Positions 9,541 through 18,046 of a DNA stretch of 49,217 nt are shown here, piece after piece. Numbering within the stretch: position 1 is the first letter of the stretch; each line of letters opens with the position of its first letter. Source of the DNA: Mycobacterium sp. 1164966.3 (GTDB lineage Bacteria; Actinomycetota; Actinomycetes; Mycobacteriales; Mycobacteriaceae). The DNA lies in contig NZ_LZSG01000020.1 of NCBI RefSeq assembly GCF_001665395.1, forward strand, positions 1 through 49,217, in the 5' to 3' direction. Position numbers and translations under genes: made by a program. Under the pieces are notes generated by a model. It did not search any database. It saw only the letters and a program-made list of their open reading frames with translations, and was not told the DNA's origin.

Positions 9541-10611
9541 TTACAACACGCACCCAACCAGCACCGGCTCGGGTATCAGTGTGATACCGAACACATCCCG
9601 GACCCCGTCGCGAATGATGCGGGCCAGCCCCAACACGTCGTCGGTGGTGGCTGCACCCCGATTGGTCAGCGCCAGCGCGTGTTTGGTGGACAGCCGGCAG
9701 GGGGCGGAAGGGTTCGGGTAGCCCTTGGCAAAACCCGCGCGCTCCACCAGCCAGCCGGCGGCCAACTTGACCCCGTCGGCTGCGGGATAATGTGGCACCG
9801 GTCCGTCAATGGTGCCGGCCAGGCGCGCGTAGACGTCCGGTGACACCACCGGGTTGGTGAAGAAGGACCCCACGCTCCAGGTGTCGTGGTCGGCCGCGTC
9901 CAACACCATGCCCTTGCGGGCACGCAGCGCCAGCACCGCGTCTCGGACCGCTCGCGGGTCGGCCCGCTCGCCGTTGCCCGCACTCAGGGCGGTCGTCAGC
10001 TCTCCGTAGCGCAGCGGCGCGCTGCACCCCGAGGGGTCCAGTGCGAACTCCACTTCCAGCACCACGTCCGCAAGAGCTTGCTTGAGCATGCTGGTGCGGT
10101 AGCCGAAGCCCAGCTCGGCCGGCGGTACCCAGCGCACCGCGCCACTGCCGCGGTTCAGCAGCCGGACGCGGGTGATGGTGTCGGACACCTCCGCGCCGTA
10201 GGCTCCCACGTTCTGCACCGGTGTCGCCCCGGCCGATCCCGGGATGCCGGACAGGCATTCCAGCCCGCCCAGCCCGTGCTCGATGGCCCTGACCACCACG
10301 TCGTCCCAGACCGCACCCGCCTCCGCGCGCACCACGTTGCCGTCGACCGCGATGCCGTCATTGGCCAGCCGCACGGCGGTGAGCTCGGTCAGCGTGTCGT
10401 CGATCACCAGATTCGAACCGCCGGCAAACACCAGGACCGGGCTGTCGTCGGCATCCAACTCCCGTAACGCTGCGATCACCTGTTCCGTAGTGGCACAAGT
10501 GATTAGACGGCGCGCGACCGGCCCGACCCGCAGTGTGGTCAGCGGGGCCAGCGGTACCTGCTCGGCGACGTGCGCACCGGCGAAGAGCGAACCGGGATCG
10601 CTCCGTTTCAT
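9541..10611 (-). CDS. murB: UDP-N-acetylenolpyruvoylglucosamine reductase MurB
   Basis: 356 residues. FAD enzyme reducing UDP-GlcNAc-enolpyruvate to UDP-MurNAc with NADPH, an early cytosolic step of peptidoglycan synthesis. Motifs: N-terminal [12 protein letters not shown]-binding [33 protein letters not shown], and the late [11 protein letters not shown] with the catalytic Ser. The ATG at 10611 is 26 bases from the divergent Rv0481c-like start, with a TACCGT hexamer correctly placed for a leaderless message. It is followed 92 bases later by lprQ. Confidence 0.95.
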   Translation of the reverse strand: MKRSDPGSLFAGAHVAEQVPLAPLTTLRVGPVARRLITCATTEQVIAALRELDADDSPVLVFAGGSNLVIDDTLTELTAVRLANDGIAVDGNVVRAEAGAVWDDVVVRAIEHGLGGLECLSGIPGSAGATPVQNVGAYGAEVSDTITRVRLLNRGSGAVRWVPPAELGFGYRTSMLKQALADVVLEVEFALDPSGCSAPLRYGELTTALSAGNGERADPRAVRDAVLALRARKGMVLDAADHDTWSVGSFFTNPVVSPDVYARLAGTIDGPVPHYPAADGVKLAAGWLVERAGFAKGYPNPSAPCRLSTKHALALTNRGAATTDDVLGLARIIRDGVRDVFGITLIPEPVLVGCVL

Positions 10612-10619
10612 GGCCCGTA

Positions 10620-10629
10620 ACGGTAGCCT
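10620..10629. promoter_or_regulatory. overlapping divergent -10 elements (murB / Rv0481c-like)
   Basis: On the minus strand TACCGT (10625-10620) sits at -14 to -9 of the murB ATG. On the plus strand TAGCCT (10624-10629) sits at -14 to -9 of the ATG at 10638. The two hexamers share the central TA at 10624-10625. Only 26 bases separate the two start codons, so both genes would be leaderless and polymerases would compete for the same DNA. Confidence 0.45.
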
Positions 10630-10637
10630 GGCCTGCT

Positions 10638-11159
10638 ATGCCGCGTTCATTCGACATGACCGCCGAATACCAGGGCAGCGTCGAAGACGTCTTTCGGGCT
10701 TTCGCCGACCGGGAGTACTGGTTGGCCCGGCTGGCCGACTCGGGTGCCAGCGAATCGGCGCTCGAGTCGATGCGCGTCGGAGGCGAATCGGGAAACGACG
10801 GCACCGTCGAGGTTGTCATCCTGCAGGTGATTCACCGCCAACACCTGCCGGGCCTGATCACCCAGTTGCATCGGGGCGACCTCGGTGTCAGGCGCAAGGA
10901 GACCTGGAGCCCGATCACTGACGGCACCGCGACGGCATCGCTGGCCGGAGAGATCGTGGACGCTCCGGCGACGCTGTCCGGCACCGCCACCCTGGTTCCC
11001 GTTGCCCCGGGGGGCTCTCGGGTGGAGTTTCAGGCCAGTGTCCAGGTGCGCGTTCCGCTTATCGGCGGCAAGATCGAGAACGTCATCGGCGCGCAGCTGG
11101 CAGCTCTGGTGGAAGCCGAGCAGCGTTTCACCGCGAATTGGATCGCGGCTCACACCTGA
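10638..11159 (+). CDS. DUF2505 / SRPBCC-type protein (Rv0481c orthologue)
   Basis: 173 residues, like Mtb Rv0481c. It begins MPRSFDMTAEYQGSVEDVFRAF, the first strand and helix of an SRPBCC (START-like) ligand-binding fold. No signal peptide or membrane segment. The C-terminal helix (IGGKIENVIGAQLAALVEAEQ) fits the same fold. Function unknown; probably binds a hydrophobic ligand. Divergent from murB and followed by the nitrilase gene after a 26-base gap. Confidence 0.85.
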   Translation: MPRSFDMTAEYQGSVEDVFRAFADREYWLARLADSGASESALESMRVGGESGNDGTVEVVILQVIHRQHLPGLITQLHRGDLGVRRKETWSPITDGTATASLAGEIVDAPATLSGTATLVPVAPGGSRVEFQASVQVRVPLIGGKIENVIGAQLAALVEAEQRFTANWIAAHT

Positions 11160-11172
11160 CTCGCTCGACTCC

Positions 11173-11178
11173 TAGGCT
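11173..11178 (+). promoter_or_regulatory. putative -10 element of the nitrilase gene (leaderless)
   Basis: TAGGCT ends seven bases before the ATG at 11186. No ribosome site is visible. It would give the nitrilase gene its own promoter in addition to readthrough from the preceding gene. Confidence 0.45.
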
Positions 11179-11185
11179 GGCGAGC

Positions 11186-12013
11186 ATGCGAATCGCGCTG
11201 GCGCAAATACTCAGCGGCACCGACCCGGCCGCCAACCTGGAGCTGGTGCGCGAATACACCGACCGGGCCGCGGAGGCCGGCGCCCGGCTGGTGGTGTTCC
11301 CGGAGGCGACCATGTGCCGGTTCGGCGTCCCGCTGGCGCCGATCGCCGAGCCGGTCGACGGGCCATGGGCCGAGGGGGTCCGGCAAATCGCGAGCCGGGC
11401 CGGCATTACCGTGATCGCCGGCATGTTCACCCCCTCCGGCGACGGGCGGGTGAAGAACACGCTGATCGCCGCCGGCCCGGGCGCACCTAACCGCCCCGAT
11501 ACGCACTACGACAAGATCCACCTGTACGACGCGTTCGGCTTCGCCGAGTCACGCACCGTCGCACCAGGAGACGAACCGGTGGTCATCACCGTCGACGACG
11601 TAATGGTGGGGTTGAGCATTTGCTACGACATCCGGTTTCCGGCGCTGTACACCGAGTTGGCCCGGCGCGGCGCCCAGCTGATCGTCGTCTGCGCGTCATG
11701 GGGTGCGGGTCCCGGCAAACTCGAGCAGTGGACGTTGCTGGCCCGGGCCCGGGCGCTGGACTCGACGAGCTACGTGGCCGCCGCCGGGCAGGCCGACCCG
11801 GGTGTGGAATCCGCGTCAAAGGCACCGACCGGGGTGGGCGGCAGCCTGGTGATATCACCGCTGGGCGAGGTGGTGGCCTCGGCGGGTGCCGACCCGCAAC
11901 TGCTGGTCGCCGACATCGACATGGCCGACGTGGCAGCCGCCCGAGAAAACATCGCAGTACTGCAAAACCAGGCACGCTTTATTCAGGTGGATAAGGCAGA
12001 ATCGCCAGGGTGA
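11186..12013 (+). CDS. carbon-nitrogen hydrolase, nitrilase superfamily (Rv0480c orthologue)
   Basis: 275 residues. The catalytic triad is visible: Glu in VVFPEATMCRFG, Lys in THYDKIHLYDAFG, Cys in GLSICYDIRFP. The overall pattern is that of Nit2/omega-amidase-like amidohydrolases, which hydrolyse small amides such as deaminated glutathione or alpha-ketoglutaramate. The substrate here is unproven. The start follows a TAGGCT hexamer. Its TGA overlaps the GTG of the next gene (GTGA). Confidence 0.92.
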   Translation: MRIALAQILSGTDPAANLELVREYTDRAAEAGARLVVFPEATMCRFGVPLAPIAEPVDGPWAEGVRQIASRAGITVIAGMFTPSGDGRVKNTLIAAGPGAPNRPDTHYDKIHLYDAFGFAESRTVAPGDEPVVITVDDVMVGLSICYDIRFPALYTELARRGAQLIVVCASWGAGPGKLEQWTLLARARALDSTSYVAAAGQADPGVESASKAPTGVGGSLVISPLGEVVASAGADPQLLVADIDMADVAAARENIAVLQNQARFIQVDKAESPG

Positions 12014-13047
12014 CGAATCCGCAAGGACCGCCCAACGACCCGTCGGCGTGGGGCCGTCCCGGTAACCAGGGTCCTTTTGGCAATCCGCAGGCACCAACCG
12101 AGCGGCTCCGCGGCGGGCAGCCGCAGGGTGGTTCGCCCGATCAAGGGCGAACGGTGCCAGGCCAGTTGCCGAGCGCGACGGAGCGGTTCGGCACGGCCAA
12201 GGCCAACCCGCGGCAGCCCGGCTACTCGCCGCCCCCGACACCGGCCGGACCCCCGAGAAGTCAGGTCGCCGGGCCGCCGGAAGACCCGGCCAAGCGGAAG
12301 AAGAAGCGCAGCCTTCGCGATCCGCTATCCATCGTCCTGGTGCTCGTCATCGTGCTCGCGGTGGTGGTTGCCGGGGTGATCGGAGCCGAGCTGTACGTGC
12401 GAAACCGAGCGACCAACAAAGTCGCCGAGGCCTTTGCCTGCGAGTTCCAGGACAAAGCCACCGCGAAGTTCGGGGTGGCTCCCCTGGTCCTGTGGCAGGT
12501 GATCACCAAACACTTCACCAACATCTCGGTGGATACGGCCGGCAACCAGATCAAGAACGCCAAGGGCGCGAAGATCGATCTCAAGATCCAGGATGTGCGC
12601 ATCACGAACAGTCCCGATGCCAAGGGCACCATCGGCTCGATCGACGCCACCTTCACCTGGCCGACGCAAGGCATCAGGGACTCGATAGCGAGCAAGTTGC
12701 AGGGGCTGGCCAAATTCGTCACCAACACCGTGACCGCTCATCCCAACGACGGCACCGTCGAACTGAAGGGCATGTTGGACAACATGGTGGTCAAGCCGGT
12801 GGTCTCCGGTGGCGGCATCGAGCTGCAGATCCAGAGTTTCAATGCGCTGGGCTTTTCACTTCCCAAAGAGTCCGCGCAGTCGCAGTTGGACAAGTACACG
12901 TCCGACGCCACCAAGAACCTCCCGCTGGGCATCCACGCCGACAGTGTGCAGGTCACGTCCGACAGCCTGGTCGCTCACTTCGTGACGCAGAACGCCACCA
13001 TCCCCACCGGGGGCAGCAACAAGAACTCCTGCTTCTCCAACCTGTGA
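12010..13047 (+). CDS. membrane-anchored DUF2993 protein (Rv0479c orthologue)
   Basis: 345 residues. A Pro/Gly/Gln-rich N-terminal region (1-90) and a basic stretch KRKKKRSLR (96-103) precede one membrane helix (about 107-127). The extracytoplasmic domain is of the DUF2993 type, the family of LmeA (Rv0817c), which has a role in lipomannan elongation. The topology (basic patch inside) puts the DUF2993 domain outside. GTG start overlapping the nitrilase stop indicates coupling. Role unproven; envelope lipid or glycan handling is likely. Confidence 0.87.
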   Translation: MTNPQGPPNDPSAWGRPGNQGPFGNPQAPTERLRGGQPQGGSPDQGRTVPGQLPSATERFGTAKANPRQPGYSPPPTPAGPPRSQVAGPPEDPAKRKKKRSLRDPLSIVLVLVIVLAVVVAGVIGAELYVRNRATNKVAEAFACEFQDKATAKFGVAPLVLWQVITKHFTNISVDTAGNQIKNAKGAKIDLKIQDVRITNSPDAKGTIGSIDATFTWPTQGIRDSIASKLQGLAKFVTNTVTAHPNDGTVELKGMLDNMVVKPVVSGGGIELQIQSFNALGFSLPKESAQSQLDKYTSDATKNLPLGIHADSVQVTSDSLVAHFVTQNATIPTGGSNKNSCFSNL

Positions 13048-13056
13048 TCCAGGCCG

Positions 13057-13731
13057 TCAGCTGAGGCCATCGAGTACGGCGCGGGTGCCCGACAGGCCCA
13101 GCCGGGTGGCGCCGGCGTCCAGCATGGCCAGCGCGTCGGCCGCGGTGCGGATGCCGCCGCTGGCCTTCACTCCGAGTCGTCCGCCGACCGCGTCGGCCAT
13201 CAGCGCTACGGCGGTCACCGATGCTCCGCCCGCGGGGTGAAACCCGGTCGAGGTCTTGACGAAGTCCGCGCCGGCGTCCTCGGCGGCGCGACATACGTCT
13301 GTCAGGGTTTGCGCGGGCGCCCGATCCAGCAGCACCGCCGACTCGACGATCACCTTGAGCACGGCTGCGCTGGCAGCGGCGCGCACCGCCTCGATGTCCG
13401 ACCGCACGCCAGCGAAATCGCCGGCCAGCGCGGCGCCGACGTCGATGACCATGTCGATCTCGCCGGCCCCAGATGCCACGGCGGCGGCCGCTTCCTGCGT
13501 CTTGACCGCGGACAGGTGCTTGCCCGACGGGAATCCCGCCACCGCCGCCACCCGCACGTCTCCCCCGGCGGCTTGGACCGCGGTCGGCACCATCGACGGC
13601 GAGACGCACACCGCGTAGACGCCCAACTCGGCGGCCTCGGCGACCAGCGCGGTCACGTCGGCAGCGGTGGCCTCCGGTTTGAGCAGCGTGTGGTCGACCA
13701 GCGCGGCCAGCTGGTCACGCGTCAGCTCCAC
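13057..13731 (-). CDS. deoC: deoxyribose-phosphate aldolase
   Basis: 224 residues. Cleaves 2-deoxyribose 5-phosphate to glyceraldehyde 3-phosphate and acetaldehyde (deoxynucleoside salvage). Motifs: [22 protein letters not shown] with the catalytic Asp, [15 protein letters not shown] with the Schiff-base Lys, and [10 protein letters not shown]. The frame is open far upstream, but the GTG at 13731 gives the known length. It shares one base with the TAG of the upstream secreted-protein gene, so the two are coupled. Confidence 0.94.
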   Translation of the reverse strand: MELTRDQLAALVDHTLLKPEATAADVTALVAEAAELGVYAVCVSPSMVPTAVQAAGGDVRVAAVAGFPSGKHLSAVKTQEAAAAVASGAGEIDMVIDVGAALAGDFAGVRSDIEAVRAAASAAVLKVIVESAVLLDRAPAQTLTDVCRAAEDAGADFVKTSTGFHPAGGASVTAVALMADAVGGRLGVKASGGIRTAADALAMLDAGATRLGLSGTRAVLDGLS

Positions 13732-14141
13732 TAGAAGCCCTCGTCGGGGGCGCCCGGGTTGCAGCCGGAGGCGACCATCTCGGAGTCGTCGACGACCGGG
13801 CGCCACGGCTCCAGGTTCCAGCTGGTCTTGCCCGGTTGCGCGAACTCGGCGAACTGCCAGTGACAGATGAACTGGGCCCGCATGCCGGGAGTGTCGGCGT
13901 CCGGTGACAGTGCCAACACCTCGGACCAGGCTTCGTCGGCGGCCCCGGTCGTCCCACCCTGCCTGGCGGCAGCGCGGCCCGCCGGCGTCGGGTAGACCCG
14001 CAGGCTGGTGAAGTGCCCCCACCGAGCCCACTGCGTGTGATCGACGAAGGGAGGGGCGGGGTCTGCCCCCGGGTCCGCCACCGCCGGGGCGGCAGCTACC
14101 AGGGCGACCAGCGTCAATGCCGCGGCCAGCGGGGCTTTCAT
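13731..14141 (-). CDS. secreted DUF2599 protein (Rv0477 orthologue)
   Basis: 136 residues. Sec signal peptide [24 protein letters not shown], cleaved after AVA or VAD. The mature part has two cysteines (FICHWQF and ASGCNPGA) that could form a disulfide. It matches Mtb Rv0477, family DUF2599, found mostly in mycobacteria. The ATG at 14141 is chosen because it begins a proper signal peptide; the frame upstream to 14222 lies within the preceding gene. Function unknown. Confidence 0.85.
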   Translation of the reverse strand: MKAPLAAALTLVALVAAAPAVADPGADPAPPFVDHTQWARWGHFTSLRVYPTPAGRAAARQGGTTGAADEAWSEVLALSPDADTPGMRAQFICHWQFAEFAQPGKTSWNLEPWRPVVDDSEMVASGCNPGAPDEGF

Positions 14142-14154
14142 CTGCTTGTGGGAA

Positions 14155-14433
14155 CTAGTGCGACTTACCTTGAACCTCAAGAAGCTTGGGCCGTACGTCG
14201 ACCAGGTATACGCCGGCCGCACAGGCGGATATGACCATGAAGAACGGGCTGGCGAACAGCAGGGTGGCCAGGGCCACCGCGCCGGCGAGGATCAGCAACC
14301 ACACCGGCTTGGTCAGCTTGTCCGCAGCGGTATAGGCGTCGTGCCGCTGCATCGCCGCATGCACAAACGCATACACCGACGTGACCAAAACGGCTATCCC
14401 CAGAACGATCATGACGGTACCCACGACATTCAC
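14155..14433 (-). CDS. DUF2516 membrane protein (Rv0476 orthologue)
   Basis: 92 residues with two to three hydrophobic helices (about 2-26, 43-62, 64-80) and a short polar tail ending near GKSH. Matches the small actinobacterial DUF2516 family next to hbhA. Its start is about 90 bases beyond the hbhA stop, after a strong hairpin. The next gene begins 13 bases later. Function unknown. Confidence 0.85.
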   Translation of the reverse strand: MNVVGTVMIVLGIAVLVTSVYAFVHAAMQRHDAYTAADKLTKPVWLLILAGAVALATLLFASPFFMVISACAAGVYLVDVRPKLLEVQGKSH

Positions 14434-14467
14434 GCCTCAAGGGTATGCGGGCCCCTGCCAAAACGTC

Positions 14468-14504
14468 GACTCCGAGCTGCCCTACCGGAGGGCAGCTCGG
14501 AGTC
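14468..14504 (-). terminator. intrinsic terminator downstream of hbhA
   Basis: A perfect 16-bp stem (14468-14483 with 14489-14504) and a 5-base loop (14484-14488), followed on the minus strand by GACGTTTTGG with a short T run. It lies 19 bases after the hbhA stop codon and before the Rv0476-like start, so it should separate the two genes. Confidence 0.75.
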
Positions 14505-14522
14505 AATTGTGGGCTCTAGCCC

Positions 14523-15119
14523 TTACTTCTGGGTGACCTTCTTGGCCGGAGCCTTCTTGGCCGGAGCCTTCTTGGCCGCAGCCTTCTTGGCGGGCGCCGC
14601 CTTCTTGGCCGGAGCCTTCTTGGCCGGGGCCTTCTTGGCGGGCAGCTCGATGCCGACCAGCTTGGCGGCGCGCTCGCCGACCGCGCGGGTCTGCTGCGCG
14701 ACCGTCCCCAGGGCCTCCTGGGTCAGCTCGACAGCCTGGTCCACGTAGCCCTCGGCACGCGCCGAAGCGTCCTCGAACGCCGACTGGCTACGCAGCCGCT
14801 CCAGAGCGGCCTCGCCGCGCTCAACCAGCTCGTTGTAGCGGGTGGTCGCAGCCTCGAGGTAGCCCTCGGCGGCGTTGCGCAGCTCCTCGGGGGTGAACCG
14901 CTCGCGCAGTTCGCGGAACCGGTCCGGCAAGTCCTCCTGCAGCTTGGCCAGCCGGTCGCGGGTCTCCTCGACCCGGCTGCGGGTGTCGGTACGTCGCTCC
15001 CCGGCGCGCTCGCGCAATTCCGCAACCAAGTCGTTGACGGTCGCCAGGGCCAAGTCAGCCGCGCCAAGCGCCGCCAGCAACGGAGCCCTCAGGTCCTCGA
15101 TGTTCGCGTTTTCAGCCAT
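14523..15119 (-). CDS. hbhA: heparin-binding hemagglutinin HbhA
   Basis: 198 residues. Surface adhesin binding heparan sulfate on non-phagocytic cells, also linked to lipid-body biology. Residues 1-20 are hydrophobic near [10 protein letters not shown]. Residues ~25-160 form a long charged coiled coil. The C-terminal ~35 residues are Lys/Ala/Pro repeats (AKKAPAKKA type), the heparin-binding, methylated tail, ending KKVTQK. The ATG at 15119 has an AAAGGA ribosome site; the frame extends five codons further but lacks one. A terminator follows. Confidence 0.96.
   Translation of the reverse strand: MAENANIEDLRAPLLAALGAADLALATVNDLVAELRERAGERRTDTRSRVEETRDRLAKLQEDLPDRFRELRERFTPEELRNAAEGYLEAATTRYNELVERGEAALERLRSQSAFEDASARAEGYVDQAVELTQEALGTVAQQTRAVGERAAKLVGIELPAKKAPAKKAPAKKAAPAKKAAAKKAPAKKAPAKKVTQK
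14537..14640 (-). repeat. 15-bp tandem repeats coding the HbhA lysine-rich tail
   Basis: About six imperfect copies of a 15-base unit (plus-strand core CTTCTTGGCCGGAGC) encode the AKKAP-type repeats. Copy number changes here would alter the heparin-binding tail length. This is a coding minisatellite, not an array of another kind. Confidence 0.8.
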
Positions 15120-15359
15120 GTTTGTTCCTTTCATGGGTTTTCGTTCGGCTTCATGGGTTTCTTTCGGCCTTGTGCGTATCTGGTCTGGTCTGGGGGTTAG
15201 GGCAAGCGTTGGCTCCTGCGCGAGGAGTAGTCAAGACCCGCGGATTGACATGGCACGCGGCTTGCAGAGAACCTCCTGATTTGTCGGGTCGATGGATGGT
15301 TGAGTTCGTCAACCGGGCCGAGGACAGCGCTGATGGTTTCGCCCAACCGGGCGACCAAA

Positions 15360-15776
15360 TCAATCGGCGGTGTCGGTTTGGCTCGGACACTCCTCACGGA
15401 TGGATTCGTTCTGGAAGGTGAATGACGCGTAGATGTCGAGCAGGACCTGCTTCTGACGCTCGGTGATCGCCGTATCGGTGATGATCGCGTCGCGCACCGG
15501 GCTCGGCTCACTGGGCTCGAGAATCCCGGCCCGCACATACAGGACCTCGGCGGAAAGCCGCAGCGCCTTTGCTATCTGGTTCAGGACGTCGGCGGACGGC
15601 TTGCGCAACCCGCGCTCGACCTGGCTCAGGTAAGGATTGCTGACACCGGACCGTTCTGCGAGCTGGCGCACCGAGACGTGAGCTGTCTCACGTTGGCTTC
15701 TGATGAAGCTGCCGATGTCGGAAGCCATATCGGAAGCAGCGGTAGACACCTTAGCGGCGAGCTTCTCCTCCGCCAT
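15360..15776 (-). CDS. XRE-family transcriptional regulator (Rv0474 orthologue)
   Basis: 138 residues. A helix-turn-helix of the Cro/C1 type covers about residues 27-82 (VRQLAERSGVSNPYLSQVERG). The C-terminal half (ITERQKQVLLDIYASF) probably dimerises. The ATG at 15776 has a strong GAGGAGGG ribosome site. It lies 240 bases upstream of hbhA on the same strand; whether it controls hbhA is unknown. The acidic, polar C-terminus (EECPSQTDTAD) resembles Mtb Rv0474. Confidence 0.9.
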   Translation of the reverse strand: MAEEKLAAKVSTAASDMASDIGSFIRSQRETAHVSVRQLAERSGVSNPYLSQVERGLRKPSADVLNQIAKALRLSAEVLYVRAGILEPSEPSPVRDAIITDTAITERQKQVLLDIYASFTFQNESIREECPSQTDTAD

Positions 15777-15865
15777 TGGTGCCCTCCTCGATACACGGAA
15801 GTCGGTGCTTGGGAGCACCAGAGTACGGACGAATGCTTGCTATTGCAAGCGCTTGTTAGCACTCG

Positions 15866-17212
15866 TCAGAACAGCACCTGCGCGACGGCGTAAATCACCA
15901 GGCCCGCCAGCGCACCTACCACGGTGCCGTTGATCCGGATGAACTGCAAGTCGCGGCCGACGTGCAACTCGATGCGACGGCTGGCCTCCTCGGCATCCCA
16001 ACGCTCGATCGTCTCGGTGATGATCGCCGTGATCTCCACGCCGTATTGCGAGACCAGGTGCTGTGCGGCGCGCACCATCCAGTTGTCGACCTTGTCGCGC
16101 AGGTCGGCGTCGTCGCGCAGCGATTCGCCGATTCGAACCACGGTGTCGGTAATCCGGCTGCGCAGCGTGCTGGACGGGTCGTCGACGCCCTCGAGCACCA
16201 GCCGTTTCAGCGTCTTCCACGCGGTCGCGGCCGCATTCGCGATCTCGTCGCGGGCCATCAGCTGCTCTTTGATCGCGTCCGCGCGCGCGATGGTGGCCGG
16301 ATCATTTTGCAGGTCGTCGGCGAATTCGAACAGGAAGCGCGTCGCCGAGCGCCGCAACTCGTGGTCCGGGTTGCGGCGCACCTTGTCGGTGAAGTCCATC
16401 AGCTCGCGGTGGATGCGATCGCCCACCATGTGGTCGATGAACCGGGGCGACCAGCTCGGGGAATCACGCTCGACCACCCGCTGGATCACCTCGCCGGCGT
16501 TCAGCGACCACTGGAACGCCCGATCGGCCAGCAGCTGAATCAGGGCCTCCTGCCGGTTCTCGGCCAGCAGCGTCGCCAGCACGCGGCCCACCGGCGGACC
16601 CCACTGCGGCTCGGCGATGCGGCGCACGATCATCCGGTCGATCACCTGCTGCACGTCGTCGTCGCGCAGCAGCTCGACCAGCACCCGCAACACCGTCGCC
16701 GTCTCGTTCGCCACCCGCTCGGCGTGCGAGACGTCGGACAGCCACTTGCCGAGCCGTCCGGGCACCTGCGCGTCGCGCAGCTTGGTCTCCACCACCGCCG
16801 GTGACAGGAAGTTTTCCCGCACGAATGTGCCCAGGCCCTCGCCGAGCTGGTCTTTCTTGCGCCTGATGATCGCGGTGTGCGGGATCGGGATGCCCAGCGG
16901 GTGCTTGAACAGCGCGGTGACCGCGAACCAGTCGGCCAGGGCGCCCACCATGCCGGCCTCCGCGGCAGCACCGACGTAGCCGACCCAGATGCCGGTGGTG
17001 CCGTGCGCCTGGGCCCACCGACAGGCGAGGAACAAGCCGGTGGCACCGATCAGAAAGCTCAGCGCCACCGCTTTCATCCGGCGCAGTCCCCGCCGCCGCT
17101 CCGCGTCCGCGACCGGATCGGCCGCGGCGAACGACTCCGCGAACGACGCGCGGGCCGGGCGCGTCACCGCGGGGAGCGCCTCGCCTGGATGTGAGGCTCT
17201 GTGTGCCACCAC
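15866..17212 (-). CDS. DUF445 membrane protein (Rv0473 orthologue)
   Basis: About 448 residues. Near the N-terminus KAVALSFLIGATGLFLACRW is a membrane segment; GYVGAAAEAGMVGALADWFAV is the family hallmark (ALADWFAVTALFKHPLG). A long helical middle part follows, then a C-terminal membrane segment (INGTVVGALAGLVIYAVAQVLF). This is the DUF445 pattern. GTG at 17212 is preferred because the sequence aligns with Mtb from there; GTG at 17275 is open too. Function unknown. Confidence 0.87.
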   Translation of the reverse strand: MVAHRASHPGEALPAVTRPARASFAESFAAADPVADAERRRGLRRMKAVALSFLIGATGLFLACRWAQAHGTTGIWVGYVGAAAEAGMVGALADWFAVTALFKHPLGIPIPHTAIIRRKKDQLGEGLGTFVRENFLSPAVVETKLRDAQVPGRLGKWLSDVSHAERVANETATVLRVLVELLRDDDVQQVIDRMIVRRIAEPQWGPPVGRVLATLLAENRQEALIQLLADRAFQWSLNAGEVIQRVVERDSPSWSPRFIDHMVGDRIHRELMDFTDKVRRNPDHELRRSATRFLFEFADDLQNDPATIARADAIKEQLMARDEIANAAATAWKTLKRLVLEGVDDPSSTLRSRITDTVVRIGESLRDDADLRDKVDNWMVRAAQHLVSQYGVEITAIITETIERWDAEEASRRIELHVGRDLQFIRINGTVVGALAGLVIYAVAQVLF

Positions 17213-17286
17213 ACCATCATCCACGAGCGGGACCCCGGCACCGCTGACTTGCGCTGAGCCTCGGCGCTCAGGCACCCGACGGGCCG

Positions 17287-17292
17287 TAATAT
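17287..17292 (+). promoter_or_regulatory. putative -10 element upstream of the TetR gene
   Basis: TAATAT lies 34 bases before the TetR start, allowing a short 5' leader. The position is between divergent genes, and its reverse (ATATTA) could also act on the DUF445 side. Only a hexamer match; no clear -35. Confidence 0.3.
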
Positions 17293-17325
17293 CGAGAGCG
17301 TCTAGGGAATGGGAAATCGGCGAAA

Positions 17326-18030
17326 GTGGCAGAGCAAATCCCCGCGGTGACCGCCAAGACGGACGGCCGCAAGCGGCGCTGGCATCAACACAAGGTGGAG
17401 CGCCGAAACGAGTTGGTTGACGGCACCATCGAAGCGATTCGCCGACAAGGCCGAAACCTCAGCATGGACGAGATCGCCGCCGAGATCGGCGTCTCCAAGA
17501 CCGTGCTGTACCGCTACTTCGTCGACAAGAACGACCTGACCACCGCGGTGATGATGCGCTTCGCGCAGACCACGTTGATTCCCAACATGGCCGCCGCACT
17601 GTCCTCCAACCTCGACGGCTACGACCTGACCCGCGAGGTCATCAGGGTCTATGTGGAAACCGTGGCGGCCGAGCCGGAGCCGTACGGCTTCGTGATGGCC
17701 AACAGCTCGGGCAGCAAGAGCAAGGTGATCGCCGACTCCGAGCGGATCATCGCCCGCATGATCGCGGTGATGCTGCGCCGGCGCATGATCGAGGCCGGGA
17801 TGGACACCGGCGGGGTGGAGCCGTGGGCGTACCTGATCGTCGGCGGGGTGCAGTTGGCCACCCACTCCTGGATGTCGAATCCCCGGATGAGCACCGCCGA
17901 GCTCATCGACTACCTGACGATGCTGAGCTGGAGCGCACTGTGCGGGATCGTCGAAGCCGGCGGTTCGCTGGAGAAGTTCCGCGGGGAGCCGCATCCTTCG
18001 CCCATCGTCGGGCCCTGGGAGCAGTTGTAG
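17326..18030 (+). CDS. TetR-family transcriptional regulator (Rv0472c orthologue)
   Basis: 234 residues. N-terminal basic tail (KTDGRKRRWHQHKVERR), then a TetR helix-turn-helix DEIAAEIGVSKTVLYRYF (about residues 47-66). The C-terminal ligand domain resembles Mtb Rv0472c. Start is the GTG at 17326. The prenyltransferase gene follows after 16 bases on the same strand, so the regulator probably shares its transcript and may control it. Confidence 0.93.
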   Translation: MAEQIPAVTAKTDGRKRRWHQHKVERRNELVDGTIEAIRRQGRNLSMDEIAAEIGVSKTVLYRYFVDKNDLTTAVMMRFAQTTLIPNMAAALSSNLDGYDLTREVIRVYVETVAAEPEPYGFVMANSSGSKSKVIADSERIIARMIAVMLRRRMIEAGMDTGGVEPWAYLIVGGVQLATHSWMSNPRMSTAELIDYLTMLSWSALCGIVEAGGSLEKFRGEPHPSPIVGPWEQL

Positions 18031-18046
18031 ACAGGGGGCGTAGCAA

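Noticed and set aside
14537..14640. Tandem 15-mers as a possible CRISPR array
   Set aside because: There are no unique spacers; the repeats are contiguous and encode the HbhA lysine-rich tail.
15120..15359. A possible small RNA or gene upstream of hbhA
   Set aside because: A TTGACT hexamer (minus strand, 15234-15229) and a short CTCCT/AGGAG stem are present, but no convincing -10, terminator or coding frame; treated as the hbhA 5' region.
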